Under the pieces are notes generated by a model. That model searched no databases and was not told the origin of the DNA. It worked only from the letters and a program-made list of their open reading frames with translations. A stretch of 64,000 nt of DNA from assembly GCA_965243105.1 (NCBI GenBank), contig CBDEUC010000002.1, positions 496,001-560,000 on the forward strand, written 5' to 3'. Position numbers and translations under genes: made by a program. Position 1 is the first letter of the stretch, and each line of letters opens with the position of its first letter. This document shows positions 1 through 8,412 of the stretch, in pieces. The DNA comes from WLWS01 sp965243105 (GTDB taxonomy: Bacteria > Pseudomonadota > Gammaproteobacteria > Eutrophobiales > Eutrophobiaceae).

Positions 1-216
1 GCCGTTAGTATACCGGGAGAATTTGAACCCCTGCTTGTCGCTGACAGGAGCTTGTTGTTAAACGAATTTATAGAAGAAGAGTTATTGCTGGCTCTGCCCC
101 TGGCTCCCAGCCATGATACAGAAAGCTGCCACAGTGCAGAATTGGAAGAGGAGCAAAGCGAAATGGAAAAGGTTAATCCCTTTGCGGTATTGAAAGATTT
201 AAAGCTCAGTAAATGA
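1..216 (+). CDS. yceD: YceD/DUF177 family protein, C-terminal part (5' end outside window)
   Basis: The frame is open from the first base and ends in TGA at 214-216, giving 71 residues. It ends with NPFAVLKDLKLSK, the typical C-terminal signature of the DUF177 family (YceD, linked in E. coli to 23S rRNA accumulation). An acidic stretch (LEEEQSEMEK) precedes the signature. It lies 31 bp upstream of rpmF, the usual arrangement in Proteobacteria, which supports the call despite truncation. Identification rests on the tail motif and context; the upstream cysteine region is not in view. Confidence 0.85.
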   Translation, partial: AVSIPGEFEPLLVADRSLLLNEFIEEELLLALPLAPSHDTESCHSAELEEEQSEMEKVNPFAVLKDLKLSK

Positions 217-247
217 TACGAAGCAAAATTTAAAGAGGAAACAGAAA

Positions 248-433
248 ATGGCTGTACAAAAAAGCAAGAAATCGAGTTCACGCAGAAATATGCGTCGCTC
301 CCACGATGCCCTGACAGCGCCAGCACTTTCCACCGAGCAAACCAGCGGTGAAGTTCACCGCCGGCATCATGTCAGTGCTGAAGGCTATTACCGCGGGCGC
401 CAGGTATTAAACAATACCGACGACGACGAATAA
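248..433 (+). CDS. rpmF: 50S ribosomal protein L32
   Basis: This 61-residue basic protein begins MAVQKSKKSSSRRNMRRSHDAL, the conserved L32 N-terminus. It is a structural protein of the large ribosomal subunit. The body has a GYYRGRQVL segment, also family-typical, and the tail is acidic (NTDDDE). A purine-rich ribosome site (aaagaggaaac) precedes the ATG. The protein lacks the four-cysteine zinc ribbon of some L32 paralogues, so it is the zinc-independent form common in gammaproteobacteria. It sits between yceD and plsX, coupling ribosome and lipid synthesis genes. Confidence 0.97.
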   Translation: MAVQKSKKSSSRRNMRRSHDALTAPALSTEQTSGEVHRRHHVSAEGYYRGRQVLNNTDDDE

Positions 434-444
434 AAGAGCACTCC

Positions 445-473
445 ATCACTCGTGAATGATCGAGTGATTTATT
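445..473 (+). terminator. Hairpin between rpmF and plsX
   Basis: An 8-bp stem (ATCACTCG / CGAGTGAT) with an 8-nt loop is followed by a short T-rich run (TTTATT). It begins 11 bp after the rpmF stop. The U tract is weak, so it may act as a partial terminator or RNA processing/stability element that sets the L32 to PlsX ratio. Confidence 0.5.
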
Positions 474-503
474 CCTGATACGTCCTGTTGCGGGAGAACA
501 ATT

Positions 504-1517
504 TTGACATTCTGTCTAGCGCTGGATGCCATGGGGGGAGACTTCGGTCCCGGTGAGATTGTGCCAGCAGCACTTGATTGTCTCGAGAAACACCAGAGTC
601 TCGAGATAATTCTCGTTGGCGACGAAGATACCCTGCAAGGCGTTTTAAAGAGCAACTCTGCAGTAACCAACGAACGCCTGCATATTCAGCACGCCAGTGA
701 AGTCGTGGAGATGCACGAGTTACCTTCGCTGGCCCTGAAAAACAAGAAAGACTCTTCCATGCGAATCGCCATCGAACTTGTGCGTGATGGACGCGCATCG
801 GCTTGCGTCAGCGCAGGTAACACCGGGGCATTGATGGCGACTGCGCGATTCGTACTGAAAATGCTGCCCGGCATCGATCGTCCCGCTATTTGCTCAACCA
901 TGCCCGGCCTGGATGGCCATACGCACGTCCTCGATCTCGGCGCGAATGTTGAACCCAGCTCAGAGCAATTATTCCAGTACGCCGTTATGGGCTCAGAACT
1001 TACCAAGGCTGTTGAAGGCGTGGAAGATCCCACTGTCGCACTTCTCAATGTCGGTGCCGAGGAAATAAAGGGTAATGACAGGGTAAAGCAGGCAGCACTG
1101 CTGCTATCGGAAAGCCACCTGAATTATGTTGGCTTTGTAGAGGGTAATGACCTGTATTCAGGAAAAGTTGATGTCATAGTGTGTGACGGTTTTTCCGGAA
1201 ATATTGCCATCAAGGCAAGTGAAGGTGTTGCCAACCTGTTTAATGCCCATGCGACGGATGTTTTTAAATCTTCCGTCTACGGTAAACTGGCAGCCTTGAT
1301 GAGTCGTCCGATCCTGAAGGCTGTGAAAGAGCGAATTGATCCGAGACGTTACAATGGCGCCAGTCTTCTTGGCTTGCGAGGTATCGTAGTGAAAAGTCAC
1401 GGAGGTGCGGACAGGCTTTCTTTTGCACATGCCATTGAAGAAGCCATGATCGAGGTTACCAAGAATGTCCCTGAAAGAATCAGCCAGCGACTTGAAGACC
1501 TGTTAATTGAGACTTGA
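504..1517 (+). CDS. plsX: Phosphate acyltransferase PlsX
   Basis: PlsX makes acyl-phosphate from acyl-ACP for the PlsY route of phospholipid synthesis and works at the inner face of the membrane. The 337-residue product has the usual length and starts with the family motif LALDAMGGDFGP (residues 5-16), followed later by SAGNTGALMA. The start is a TTG at 504, chosen because GGAG lies about 8 bp upstream and the conserved motif begins at residue 5. Its TGA stop is directly followed by the fabH ATG, so the two genes are translationally linked in the plsX-fab operon. Confidence 0.96.
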   Translation: MTFCLALDAMGGDFGPGEIVPAALDCLEKHQSLEIILVGDEDTLQGVLKSNSAVTNERLHIQHASEVVEMHELPSLALKNKKDSSMRIAIELVRDGRASACVSAGNTGALMATARFVLKMLPGIDRPAICSTMPGLDGHTHVLDLGANVEPSSEQLFQYAVMGSELTKAVEGVEDPTVALLNVGAEEIKGNDRVKQAALLLSESHLNYVGFVEGNDLYSGKVDVIVCDGFSGNIAIKASEGVANLFNAHATDVFKSSVYGKLAALMSRPILKAVKERIDPRRYNGASLLGLRGIVVKSHGGADRLSFAHAIEEAMIEVTKNVPERISQRLEDLLIET

Positions 1518-2474
1518 ATGATTTACTCCAGGATCATCGGAACAGGTAGCTATCTCCCCGAGAGAGTCGTTAGCAACGAGGAACTAGAAACCCTTGTCGA
1601 TACTACTGATGAGTGGATCCAGGCTCGCACTGGTATTCGGGAACGACATGTCGCAAGGGAAGACGAAACCACCTGCGATATGTGTGAGCAGGCTGCACTT
1701 GGTGCCATTGAAGCCGCCGGTATCAGCGCTGATTCGATTGACCTCATCGTACTTGCCACGTCGACACCTGACCTGATTTACCCCAGTACGGCCTGCCTGC
1801 TACAGGATCGTCTCAAGATAAAAAACAATTGTGGTGCGTTCGACGTCCAGGCGGCTTGCTCCGGCTTTATCTACGCTTTCAGCGTAGCGGATAAGTTCAT
1901 CAAGTCGGGCAGTGCAAAACGTGCGCTTGTGCTTGGTGCTGACACCAATTCGAGAATACTGGACTGGAGTGACCGTGGCACCTGCGTACTTTTTGGCGAC
2001 GGGGCAGGTGCTATCGTACTGGAGAGCGGCGAAGAGCCGGGGGTTTATACAACCCGTCTTCATGCAGACGGCTCCCATGCTCATCTCCTGCAAGTACCTT
2101 CGGGCGTCTCAAAACCAACCGATGACCCTTTCATACGCATGAGCGGAAACGAGGTATTTAAATTTGCGGTCAATGCCATGGGAAGCATCGTTGATGAGAC
2201 CCTGGCAGACTGCAATCTCAGCAAATCCGATATCGACTGGCTGGTTCCTCACCAGGCCAACCAACGCATTATCAAGGCGACAGCAAAGAAACTTGGCATG
2301 GAGATGGACAAGGTCATCCTGACCGTGGCAGAACATGGCAATACCTCCGGCGGCTCAATTCCACTGGCCCTTGACACGGGGATTCGCGATGGCCGTGTAA
2401 AACCCGGTGAAACCCTGTTCCTGGAAGCCGTTGGCAGCGGTTTTACATGGGGCTCAATCGTAGTCCGCTACTAG
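1518..2474 (+). CDS. fabH: 3-oxoacyl-[ACP] synthase III (KAS III)
   Basis: FabH starts type II fatty acid synthesis by condensing acetyl-CoA with malonyl-ACP. The 318-residue protein shows the complete Cys-His-Asn triad: Cys114 in QAACSGF, His245 in VPHQANQR and Asn275 in EHGNTSGGS. The N-terminus (GTGSYLPERVVSN) and the length are typical. The ATG abuts the plsX stop and fabD begins 14 bp after its stop, so it is mid-operon. No anomalies are visible. Confidence 0.97.
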   Translation: MIYSRIIGTGSYLPERVVSNEELETLVDTTDEWIQARTGIRERHVAREDETTCDMCEQAALGAIEAAGISADSIDLIVLATSTPDLIYPSTACLLQDRLKIKNNCGAFDVQAACSGFIYAFSVADKFIKSGSAKRALVLGADTNSRILDWSDRGTCVLFGDGAGAIVLESGEEPGVYTTRLHADGSHAHLLQVPSGVSKPTDDPFIRMSGNEVFKFAVNAMGSIVDETLADCNLSKSDIDWLVPHQANQRIIKATAKKLGMEMDKVILTVAEHGNTSGGSIPLALDTGIRDGRVKPGETLFLEAVGSGFTWGSIVVRY

Positions 2475-2488
2475 GAGCAAGCAGGCTG

Positions 2489-3427
2489 ATGGGTAACAGT
2501 AATCTGGCATTCGTTTTTCCGGGACAGGGTTCCCAGTCAAAAGGAATGCTGGCCGAGCTCGCTGAGAAGTATCCAGGCGTCAAAGACACTTTTGAGGCTG
2601 CCTCGAGGGTGCTTGGTTATGATCTGTGGGCACTGGTGCAGGAGGATGCGGAAGACAAGCTGAGCAGGACGCAGTTCACACAGCCGGCCTTGCTTACTGC
2701 CAGTATAGCCACCTGGAACACCTGGCACGAACTGGGTGGCGAGACACCCTCCATCCTGGCCGGACACAGCCTTGGCGAATACAGCGCCCTGGTCAGTGCC
2801 GGCGTACTGCAATTTGAAGATGCTGTAGGCCTGGTCGCAGAGCGCGGCCGGCTCATGCAGGAAGCCGTCCCGGACGGAGAAGGGGCAATGGCTGCGATAC
2901 TCGGGCTCGAAGACGAGCAGGTGATAAACCTGTGTAACGAGGTTGCCGGCGAAGGGACGGTGTCAGCTGCAAATTTCAACTCTCCAGGCCAGGTTGTCAT
3001 CGCAGGTACGAGCATAGCGGTGGAAAAAGTTGTCGATAGCGCGTCCAGCGCTGGCGCTCGAAAAGCCATGCTTCTCGCAGTGAGTGTGCCTTCGCATTGC
3101 TCACTCATGCTCGACGCTGCCGACGCTTTTAGTGAAGTACTGGACAAGGTTGAGTTCAGTAACGGCAATATCCCGGTGGTACAGAATGTCGATGCAACAG
3201 CGAGAACGGATGCCAGCGAAATAAAAAAAGCACTTGTAGAGCAACTGCACCAGTCTGTGCACTGGTGGAAATCTGTAAAGAGCCTGCAGGCCGACGGCAT
3301 CACTCACATTGTGGAATGCGGCCCGGGAAAAATATTATCAGGGCTGATAAAAAGGATCGATCGTTCTCTGCTTGTGCAACCTGTGTTCGACCCTGAATCA
3401 CTCGAGAAAGCACTTGGGGAGTGTTGA
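2489..3427 (+). CDS. fabD: Malonyl-CoA:ACP transacylase
   Basis: FabD transfers malonyl from CoA to ACP, feeding chain elongation. The start at 2489 gives MGNSNLAFVFPGQGSQ, placing the conserved PGQGSQ at residues 11-16 with TAGGAG upstream; the longer frame beginning at 2447 overlaps fabH and adds a non-conserved tail. The nucleophile Ser94 is in AGHSLGEYSAL, and the partner histidine is in the VPSHCSLM segment. At 312 residues it matches the family. It is followed by fabG after 3 bp. Confidence 0.97.
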   Translation: MGNSNLAFVFPGQGSQSKGMLAELAEKYPGVKDTFEAASRVLGYDLWALVQEDAEDKLSRTQFTQPALLTASIATWNTWHELGGETPSILAGHSLGEYSALVSAGVLQFEDAVGLVAERGRLMQEAVPDGEGAMAAILGLEDEQVINLCNEVAGEGTVSAANFNSPGQVVIAGTSIAVEKVVDSASSAGARKAMLLAVSVPSHCSLMLDAADAFSEVLDKVEFSNGNIPVVQNVDATARTDASEIKKALVEQLHQSVHWWKSVKSLQADGITHIVECGPGKILSGLIKRIDRSLLVQPVFDPESLEKALGEC

Positions 3428-3430
3428 ATT

Positions 3431-4180
3431 ATGACAGCAGTACTTGAAGGGTATACGGCCCTGGTAACAGGGGCCAGTCGAGGTATTGGCAAGTCCATAG
3501 CACAACGCCTTGGCGAAGATGGAGCCCGCGTCATTGGTACGGCGACCAGCGAAACCGGCGTGAAAAAAATTGAAACGCATCTTGCCGAAAACGGTATATC
3601 CGGCAAGGGCTATGTCCTGGACGTTTCAAGTAACGATTCAGTACAGGACTTCAGTGAGCAACTCAAGAATGACGGCGAAGAAATTAGCGTACTGGTGAAT
3701 AACGCCGGCATTACCAGGGACAACCTGTTAATGCGCATGAAAGACGATGAGTGGGATGACGTGGTGAATACCAATCTGAATTCTGTTTACAGGATCAGCA
3801 AGCTTTGTCTTCGCGGGATGATGAAAGCCCGCTTTGGAAGAATTATTAATATCACCTCGGTTGTAGGACTGTCAGGAAACCCCGGCCAGTCAAATTATGC
3901 AGCTACCAAGGCAGGGATGATCGGTTTCACAAAGGCACTGGCAAAGGAAGTTGGAAGCAGGGGAATCACTGTAAATGCGGTAGCGCCCGGTTTTATTGAA
4001 ACTGACATGACAGATGCACTCTCCGAGGATCAGCAGTCGAGCCTGCTCGAACAAATTGCCGTTCAACGTCTCGGAAAGCCAGAGGAAATTGCAGCCACGG
4101 TAGCCTTCCTGGCATCGCCAGTTGCAGGCTACATTTCGGGGGAAACTATTAATGTCAATGGAGGCATGTACATGACGTAA
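3431..4180 (+). CDS. fabG: 3-oxoacyl-[ACP] reductase
   Basis: FabG reduces 3-ketoacyl-ACP with NADPH. This 249-residue classical short-chain dehydrogenase has the nucleotide site GASRGIGK near the N-terminus, NNAGITRDNLLMRM typical of FabG, a catalytic serine in NITSVVG, YAATKAG with the YxxxK pair, and the C-terminal INVNGGMYM. Its spacing of 3 bp from fabD shows cotranscription. A 153-bp gap to acpP suggests separate control downstream. Confidence 0.97.
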   Translation: MTAVLEGYTALVTGASRGIGKSIAQRLGEDGARVIGTATSETGVKKIETHLAENGISGKGYVLDVSSNDSVQDFSEQLKNDGEEISVLVNNAGITRDNLLMRMKDDEWDDVVNTNLNSVYRISKLCLRGMMKARFGRIINITSVVGLSGNPGQSNYAATKAGMIGFTKALAKEVGSRGITVNAVAPGFIETDMTDALSEDQQSSLLEQIAVQRLGKPEEIAATVAFLASPVAGYISGETINVNGGMYMT

Positions 4181-4197
4181 TATCCTATTATTCACAT

Positions 4198-4231
4198 TAA
4201 TTGGACATGCTAATTGTCTGATAATCAATTA
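4198..4231 (+). promoter_or_regulatory. Repeated TAATTG motif upstream of acpP
   Basis: TAATTG occurs at 4198-4203 and 4211-4216 in direct orientation and again inverted as CAATTA at 4226-4231, all within 34 bp of the fabG-acpP gap. The spacing is near 13-15 bp. This could be an operator or curved AT-rich promoter region for acpP. No regulator can be assigned from sequence alone. Confidence 0.3.
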
Positions 4232-4244
4232 GATAAAAATTTTG

Positions 4245-4276
4245 AGCCTATGCCGCTTGCAAGTTATAGGCTTTTC
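4245..4276 (+). terminator. Possible intrinsic terminator after fabG
   Basis: A 7-bp stem AGCCTAT / ATAGGCT with a 14-nt loop runs into TTTTC. It lies between fabG and acpP and could separate the plsX-fabG transcript from acpP. The stem is AT-rich and the U run short, so termination would be partial. Confidence 0.4.
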
Positions 4277-4333
4277 ACTAAACTTACACACGAATTTTCG
4301 GTGACCACACCGTTGAGGGAGGAATAACCCATT

Positions 4334-4570
4334 ATGAGCAGTGTCGAAGAACGCGTTAAAAAAATCGTAGTAGAACAACTAGGCGTTAAAGAAGAGGAAG
4401 TCTCCAGCGAGGCATCTTTTGTTGATGATCTCGGTGCAGATTCGCTGGACACGGTAGAACTCGTTATGGCTCTTGAAGAAGAGTTCAAGACTGAGATTCC
4501 GGATGAAGACGCGGAAAAGATTACAACCGTGCAGCAGGCAGTGGATTACGTCAACGCCAATCTTGACTAG
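4334..4570 (+). CDS. acpP: Acyl carrier protein
   Basis: ACP carries growing acyl chains on 4'-phosphopantetheine. The 78-residue acidic protein contains DDLGADSLDTVELVMALEEEF, with the phosphopantetheine attachment serine at residue 37 in the invariant DSL. A strong ribosome site (gagggaggaataa) precedes the ATG, in keeping with the very high expression of ACP. A terminator-like hairpin follows its stop, ahead of fabF. Confidence 0.98.
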   Translation: MSSVEERVKKIVVEQLGVKEEEVSSEASFVDDLGADSLDTVELVMALEEEFKTEIPDEDAEKITTVQQAVDYVNANLD

Positions 4571-4590
4571 CATCCAGCATTAAAACTGAT

Positions 4591-4626
4591 AAAAGGCCGC
4601 GTTGAAAGACGCGGCCTTTTGTTTTT
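4591..4626 (+). terminator. Strong intrinsic terminator/attenuator between acpP and fabF
   Basis: A GC-rich 12-bp stem (AAAAGGCCGCGT / ACGCGGCCTTTT) with a 6-nt loop is followed by GTTTTTC. It starts 20 bp after the acpP stop and ends just before fabF, so most transcripts should stop after acpP and a fraction read through. This explains how ACP is made in excess of KAS II. Confidence 0.85.
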
Positions 4627-4648
4627 CTGCTATACACGAGGAATTAGC

Positions 4649-5887
4649 GTGAGCAAACGTCGAGTAGTTATCACAGGCCTGGGACTGCTGACACCCGTTG
4701 GCAACAACGTCGCCGACTCCTGGAAAAACATTCTGAACGGGGTCAGTGGCATAGCCCCAATTACCCACTTCGATGTGTCCGAATTCCCGGTACGTTTTGG
4801 CGGCTCTATTCGGGACTTCAATATCGAGGACTACATCTCGAAAAAAGATGCCAGGAAAATGGACCCCTTTATCCATTACGGCATGGCAGCCGGCATCCAG
4901 GCAGTAGAGGACTCCGGACTTGAAATTACCGAGGATATTTCTGAGCGGGTTGGTATTGCTGTCGGCTCGGGAATTGGAGGCTTGCCAGGTATCGAGAAAG
5001 GGACGCATATCATTACAGAGGGCGGGCCCCGCAAGGTATCCCCATTTTATGTCCCAAGTAACATCATCAACATGATTTCCGGTCACCTTTCGATACGCTA
5101 CGGTGCCAGGGGTCCAAATTTTGCTATCGTTACTGCCTGCTCTACAGGTACTCACAACATTGGAGAGGCAGCCCGGATAATCGAGTACGGTGATGCCGAT
5201 GTGATGGTTGCCGGTGGTGCAGAAATGTCCACATCTCCAACTGGTCTGGCCGGTTTCGCCAATGCAAAGGCATTATCAACAAACAATGATGATCCAAAGG
5301 GTGCCAGTCGTCCCTGGGACCGGGATCGCGATGGCTTTGTACTGAGTGATGGAGCTGGTGTGCTCGTGCTGGAAGAATACGAATTCGCCCGTAAAAGGGG
5401 CGCGAGAATTTATGCGGAACTGACCGGCTATGGCATGAGCGGTGACGCATACCACATGACCTTGCCATCTCCGGGTGGCGACGGTGCCGCACGATGTATG
5501 CGAAATGCCATAAACAATGCAGCCATAGACGTGTCTGAGCTGGATTACATAAACGCCCATGGAACATCCACCCCGGCAGGTGATGTTATCGAAAGCAATG
5601 CGATCAAGCAGGTACTCGGGGAGCACGCCTATAGCACGGCGGTCAGTTCAACAAAGTCCATGATAGGCCACCTGCTGGGTGCCGCCGGTGGCGTTGAGGC
5701 TGTTATTTCTGTGCTTAGTATCAAGGACCAGGTAGCACCGCCTACGATAAACCTGGATAACCCCGATCCTGAATGCGACCTTGACTACGTACCCCATGAA
5801 GCACGGCGGATGGAAATTCGCACCGTCCTTTCAAATTCTTTTGGTTTTGGTGGAACAAACGGTTCGCTTATTTTCAGACAGGTGTAA
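4649..5887 (+). CDS. fabF: 3-oxoacyl-[ACP] synthase II (KAS II)
   Basis: FabF elongates acyl-ACPs. The GTG start at 4649 gives (M)SKRRVVITGLGLLTPVGNN, with a CGAGGAA ribosome site upstream; the longer frame would run back into the terminator hairpin. The 413-residue product has the KAS triad: Cys164 in VTACSTGTHN, His in INAHGTSTPAGD and His in SMIGHLLGAAGG. The C-terminal SFGFGGTNGSL is family-typical. It is preceded by an attenuator and followed by pabC. Confidence 0.96.
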   Translation: MSKRRVVITGLGLLTPVGNNVADSWKNILNGVSGIAPITHFDVSEFPVRFGGSIRDFNIEDYISKKDARKMDPFIHYGMAAGIQAVEDSGLEITEDISERVGIAVGSGIGGLPGIEKGTHIITEGGPRKVSPFYVPSNIINMISGHLSIRYGARGPNFAIVTACSTGTHNIGEAARIIEYGDADVMVAGGAEMSTSPTGLAGFANAKALSTNNDDPKGASRPWDRDRDGFVLSDGAGVLVLEEYEFARKRGARIYAELTGYGMSGDAYHMTLPSPGGDGAARCMRNAINNAAIDVSELDYINAHGTSTPAGDVIESNAIKQVLGEHAYSTAVSSTKSMIGHLLGAAGGVEAVISVLSIKDQVAPPTINLDNPDPECDLDYVPHEARRMEIRTVLSNSFGFGGTNGSLIFRQV

Positions 5888-5949
5888 TAGCAGCCCGAAT
5901 TAAATGGCATAAGCCCTGTCTCCTCATGTCGCGGAACCAATAAGATATC

Positions 5950-6768
5950 GTGATACTGGTAAACGGAGAAAAGCTCAGTAGCATTGACCCCAGGGACCGC
6001 GCTTTCCAGTATGGTGACGGCCTGTTTGAAACCATAGCTGTATTCGAGGAAGCACTCCTTGCTTTTGAACTGCATCTAGCCCGGCTGAAAGAAGGATGTT
6101 CACGACTTGGCATCAGCTGTCCGAATGATGAACTCCTGTACAGCGAGTGCATGTCCCTTGCACGTGGTCAGCAGAAAGCGGTCATCAAGCTTGTTGTATC
6201 GAGGGGTGAGGGCGGTCGCGGTTACCTGCCACCTTCGCACGATAAAACATCCAGGGTCGTGATGCTTTTCCCCTGGCCCGATTACCCGGCTTCCCGTGCT
6301 CATGAAGGTATAGTCGCTGGTGTATGCGAAGGTCGGCTATCCTGTAATCCCGCTCTTGCCGGCATCAAGCACCTGAACCGACTCGAACAGGTTCTCCTTA
6401 AGAAAGAGATTGGCGAACGTTATGCGGAAGCCCTGGTTATGGACACTGGCGACCGGGTAATCGAGGGAATAATGAGCAATGTTTTTATCGTTCAAGGCGA
6501 TACGCTTTTCACGCCATCGTTACAGCAATCAGGAGTAAAAGGCGTCATTCGTTCGGCCATCCTGGAGCTGGCAGGGTCGATGGGTTTGACTGCGCAAACG
6601 GTGGACATATCGATTGATGATGCGCTCAACGCGGACGAGCTGTTCTTCTGTAATAGCCTGATTGGTATCTGGCCTGTGCGAGAGCTGTCGGGCAGGCAAT
6701 ATGAACGGATTGATGTTGCAAAAGCTGTACTGCGACTACTCCAGGACAAGGCACTGGTGGCCGCTTGA
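5950..6768 (+). CDS. pabC: Aminodeoxychorismate lyase
   Basis: PabC is a PLP-dependent class IV aminotransferase-fold enzyme that releases p-aminobenzoate from 4-amino-4-deoxychorismate for folate synthesis, and potentially for methanopterin-type cofactors. The 272-residue sequence has the fold-type IV N-terminus (DRAFQYGDGLFETIAV), the PLP lysine in GIKHLNRLEQV and the C-terminal FFCNSLIGIWPV. The start is GTG at 5950. The stop overlaps the mltG start (TGATG). Position between fabF and mltG is the standard gammaproteobacterial order, which separates it from branched-chain aminotransferases. Confidence 0.92.
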   Translation: MILVNGEKLSSIDPRDRAFQYGDGLFETIAVFEEALLAFELHLARLKEGCSRLGISCPNDELLYSECMSLARGQQKAVIKLVVSRGEGGRGYLPPSHDKTSRVVMLFPWPDYPASRAHEGIVAGVCEGRLSCNPALAGIKHLNRLEQVLLKKEIGERYAEALVMDTGDRVIEGIMSNVFIVQGDTLFTPSLQQSGVKGVIRSAILELAGSMGLTAQTVDISIDDALNADELFFCNSLIGIWPVRELSGRQYERIDVAKAVLRLLQDKALVAA

Positions 6769-7778
6769 TGAAAAAATTCCTCGTGCTCACCTTTGGGATG
6801 GTGCTAATTACGATCGTGATTGCAGGGTTCTGGCTGGAGGCAGATATGCGCAAGATGCTGAATAGCTCCCTTCCCATTGAGCAAACCCGGGTGCTGGAAA
6901 TCAAACCGGGCCAGAGTCTTACCTCGCTAGCAAGGGAACTGAGCAGTAAGGGCTGGATTGCGCACCCGTATTACCTGGTCTTTGAGGGAAGAAGGCAGGA
7001 AATAGCCGCAAAACTAAAAACTGGGGAATACACTATTGAGCCAGGCACCACACCACTGCAGCTCCTGGACATTCTGGTGCAGGGAAAAGTAAAACAATAT
7101 TCCCTGACAATACCCGAGGGCCTGACGTTCTCCCAGATACTGGCACTGGTGAAACAGGATACTAGAATTGTGCAGACACTGGGTAGCCTGGGGCCTGCTG
7201 CGATCATGGCGGAACTGGGTTATACCGGCTACAAGCCGGAAGGAAGGATCTTTCCCGATACCTACCATTTCCCCGCCGGGACTCGCGACGTTGATTTCCT
7301 TCGGCGAGCCGTGGAAATGCAGGAACAGGTTCTCAGGGAAGAGTGGCAGCAGCGCGATGAAAACCTGCCCTATGACTCACCGTACCAGGCCCTGGTGATG
7401 GCATCAATCATTGAAAAGGAAACCGGTGTGGCGGAAGAAAGAGGTATGATAGCCGGGGTGTTTGTCAGGCGACTCAGGAAAAACATGAAATTGCAAACTG
7501 ACCCAACGGTGATATATGCCATGGGGGAAATCTACAAGGGTAATATCAGGAAAAAAGACCTGTCTATTGACTCGCCCTACAATACTTACAGGTACAGGGG
7601 TCTGCCGCCAACACCCATCGCATCGGCGGGCAGGGATGCGCTGCACGCAGCCCTGCACCCGGAGCCGGGAGAGTCCCTGTATTTCGTGGCAAAAGGAGAT
7701 GGTTCGCATCATTTTTCAAAAACCTTGCAGGAACACAACCGTGCCGTTGCTCGCTACCAGCTAAACAGAAACCGCTAG
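6768..7778 (+). CDS. mltG: Endolytic murein transglycosylase MltG
   Basis: MltG cleaves nascent glycan strands and helps set chain length at the inner membrane. The start at ATG 6768 overlaps the pabC stop. A single N-terminal membrane segment (about residues 4-22, FLVLTFGMVLITIVIAGFW) is followed by a LysM-like region (IKPGQSLTSLARELSSKGWI) and the catalytic YceG domain with the glutamate in ASIIEKETG, then TDPTVIYAMG and SPYNTYRYRGLPPTPI. The length of 336 residues is typical. It is followed by tmk after 4 bp. Confidence 0.95.
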   Translation: MKKFLVLTFGMVLITIVIAGFWLEADMRKMLNSSLPIEQTRVLEIKPGQSLTSLARELSSKGWIAHPYYLVFEGRRQEIAAKLKTGEYTIEPGTTPLQLLDILVQGKVKQYSLTIPEGLTFSQILALVKQDTRIVQTLGSLGPAAIMAELGYTGYKPEGRIFPDTYHFPAGTRDVDFLRRAVEMQEQVLREEWQQRDENLPYDSPYQALVMASIIEKETGVAEERGMIAGVFVRRLRKNMKLQTDPTVIYAMGEIYKGNIRKKDLSIDSPYNTYRYRGLPPTPIASAGRDALHAALHPEPGESLYFVAKGDGSHHFSKTLQEHNRAVARYQLNRNR

Positions 7779-7782
7779 TACA

Positions 7783-8412
7783 ATGGGAAAAGGTATTTTT
7801 ATCACTCTCGAGGGCATTGAAGGCGTGGGCAAAACGACCCAGGTAGATTACCTTGGTGAAGCTCTCAGGCAACGAGGACACCGGGTGACAATAACCCGCG
7901 AACCCGGGGGCACCTCGGTGGGAGAGTCAATCAGGAATATACTGCTTAACAGTGTTGACCTTGACATTAGTCATGAAACAGAACTTTTACTGATCTTTGC
8001 GGCACGGGCGCAGCACATCAAGCGGGTTATTGAACCGGCACTTGCACGCGGTGAAATAGTGATTTGTGATCGCTTTACAGACGCAAGTTTCGCCTACCAG
8101 GGTGGTGGAAGAGGTATCGCGGACGAAAATATTCAAATCCTGAAAGACTGGGTGCAAAAATCACTTGCACCTGATCTAACCCTGTTGCTCGATGCGCCCG
8201 TGGAAGTTGGAATGGAGCGCGCGGACAAGCGTGGAGAACTTGATCGCTTTGAATCCGAGGACCTTCGCTTTTTTCAGGACATTCGAGACAAGTATCTTGA
8301 ACTGGCCCGCGAGAACCCAGAGCGTATCGTTGTCATCGATGCATCCGGGGACGTGGAGGAGGTGCAACAGCAGGTTGACCGGGTCCTGGCAGCAAGAAAC
8401 TATTTCCTATGA
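7783..8412 (+). CDS. tmk: Thymidylate kinase
   Basis: Tmk phosphorylates dTMP to dTDP. The 209-residue protein has the P-loop GIEGVGKTTQ (residues 10-19), the REPGGT motif, and DRFTDASFAYQGGGRGI with the DR(F/Y/H) substrate motif. Length and start are standard. The stop overlaps the holB start by four bases (ATGA), a conserved translational coupling. Confidence 0.97.
   Translation: MGKGIFITLEGIEGVGKTTQVDYLGEALRQRGHRVTITREPGGTSVGESIRNILLNSVDLDISHETELLLIFAARAQHIKRVIEPALARGEIVICDRFTDASFAYQGGGRGIADENIQILKDWVQKSLAPDLTLLLDAPVEVGMERADKRGELDRFESEDLRFFQDIRDKYLELARENPERIVVIDASGDVEEVQQQVDRVLAARNYFL

Noticed and set aside
2617..3303. 228-codon minus-strand frame within fabD
   Set aside because: It is rich in Ser, Ala and Thr as expected of antisense frames and lies fully inside fabD.
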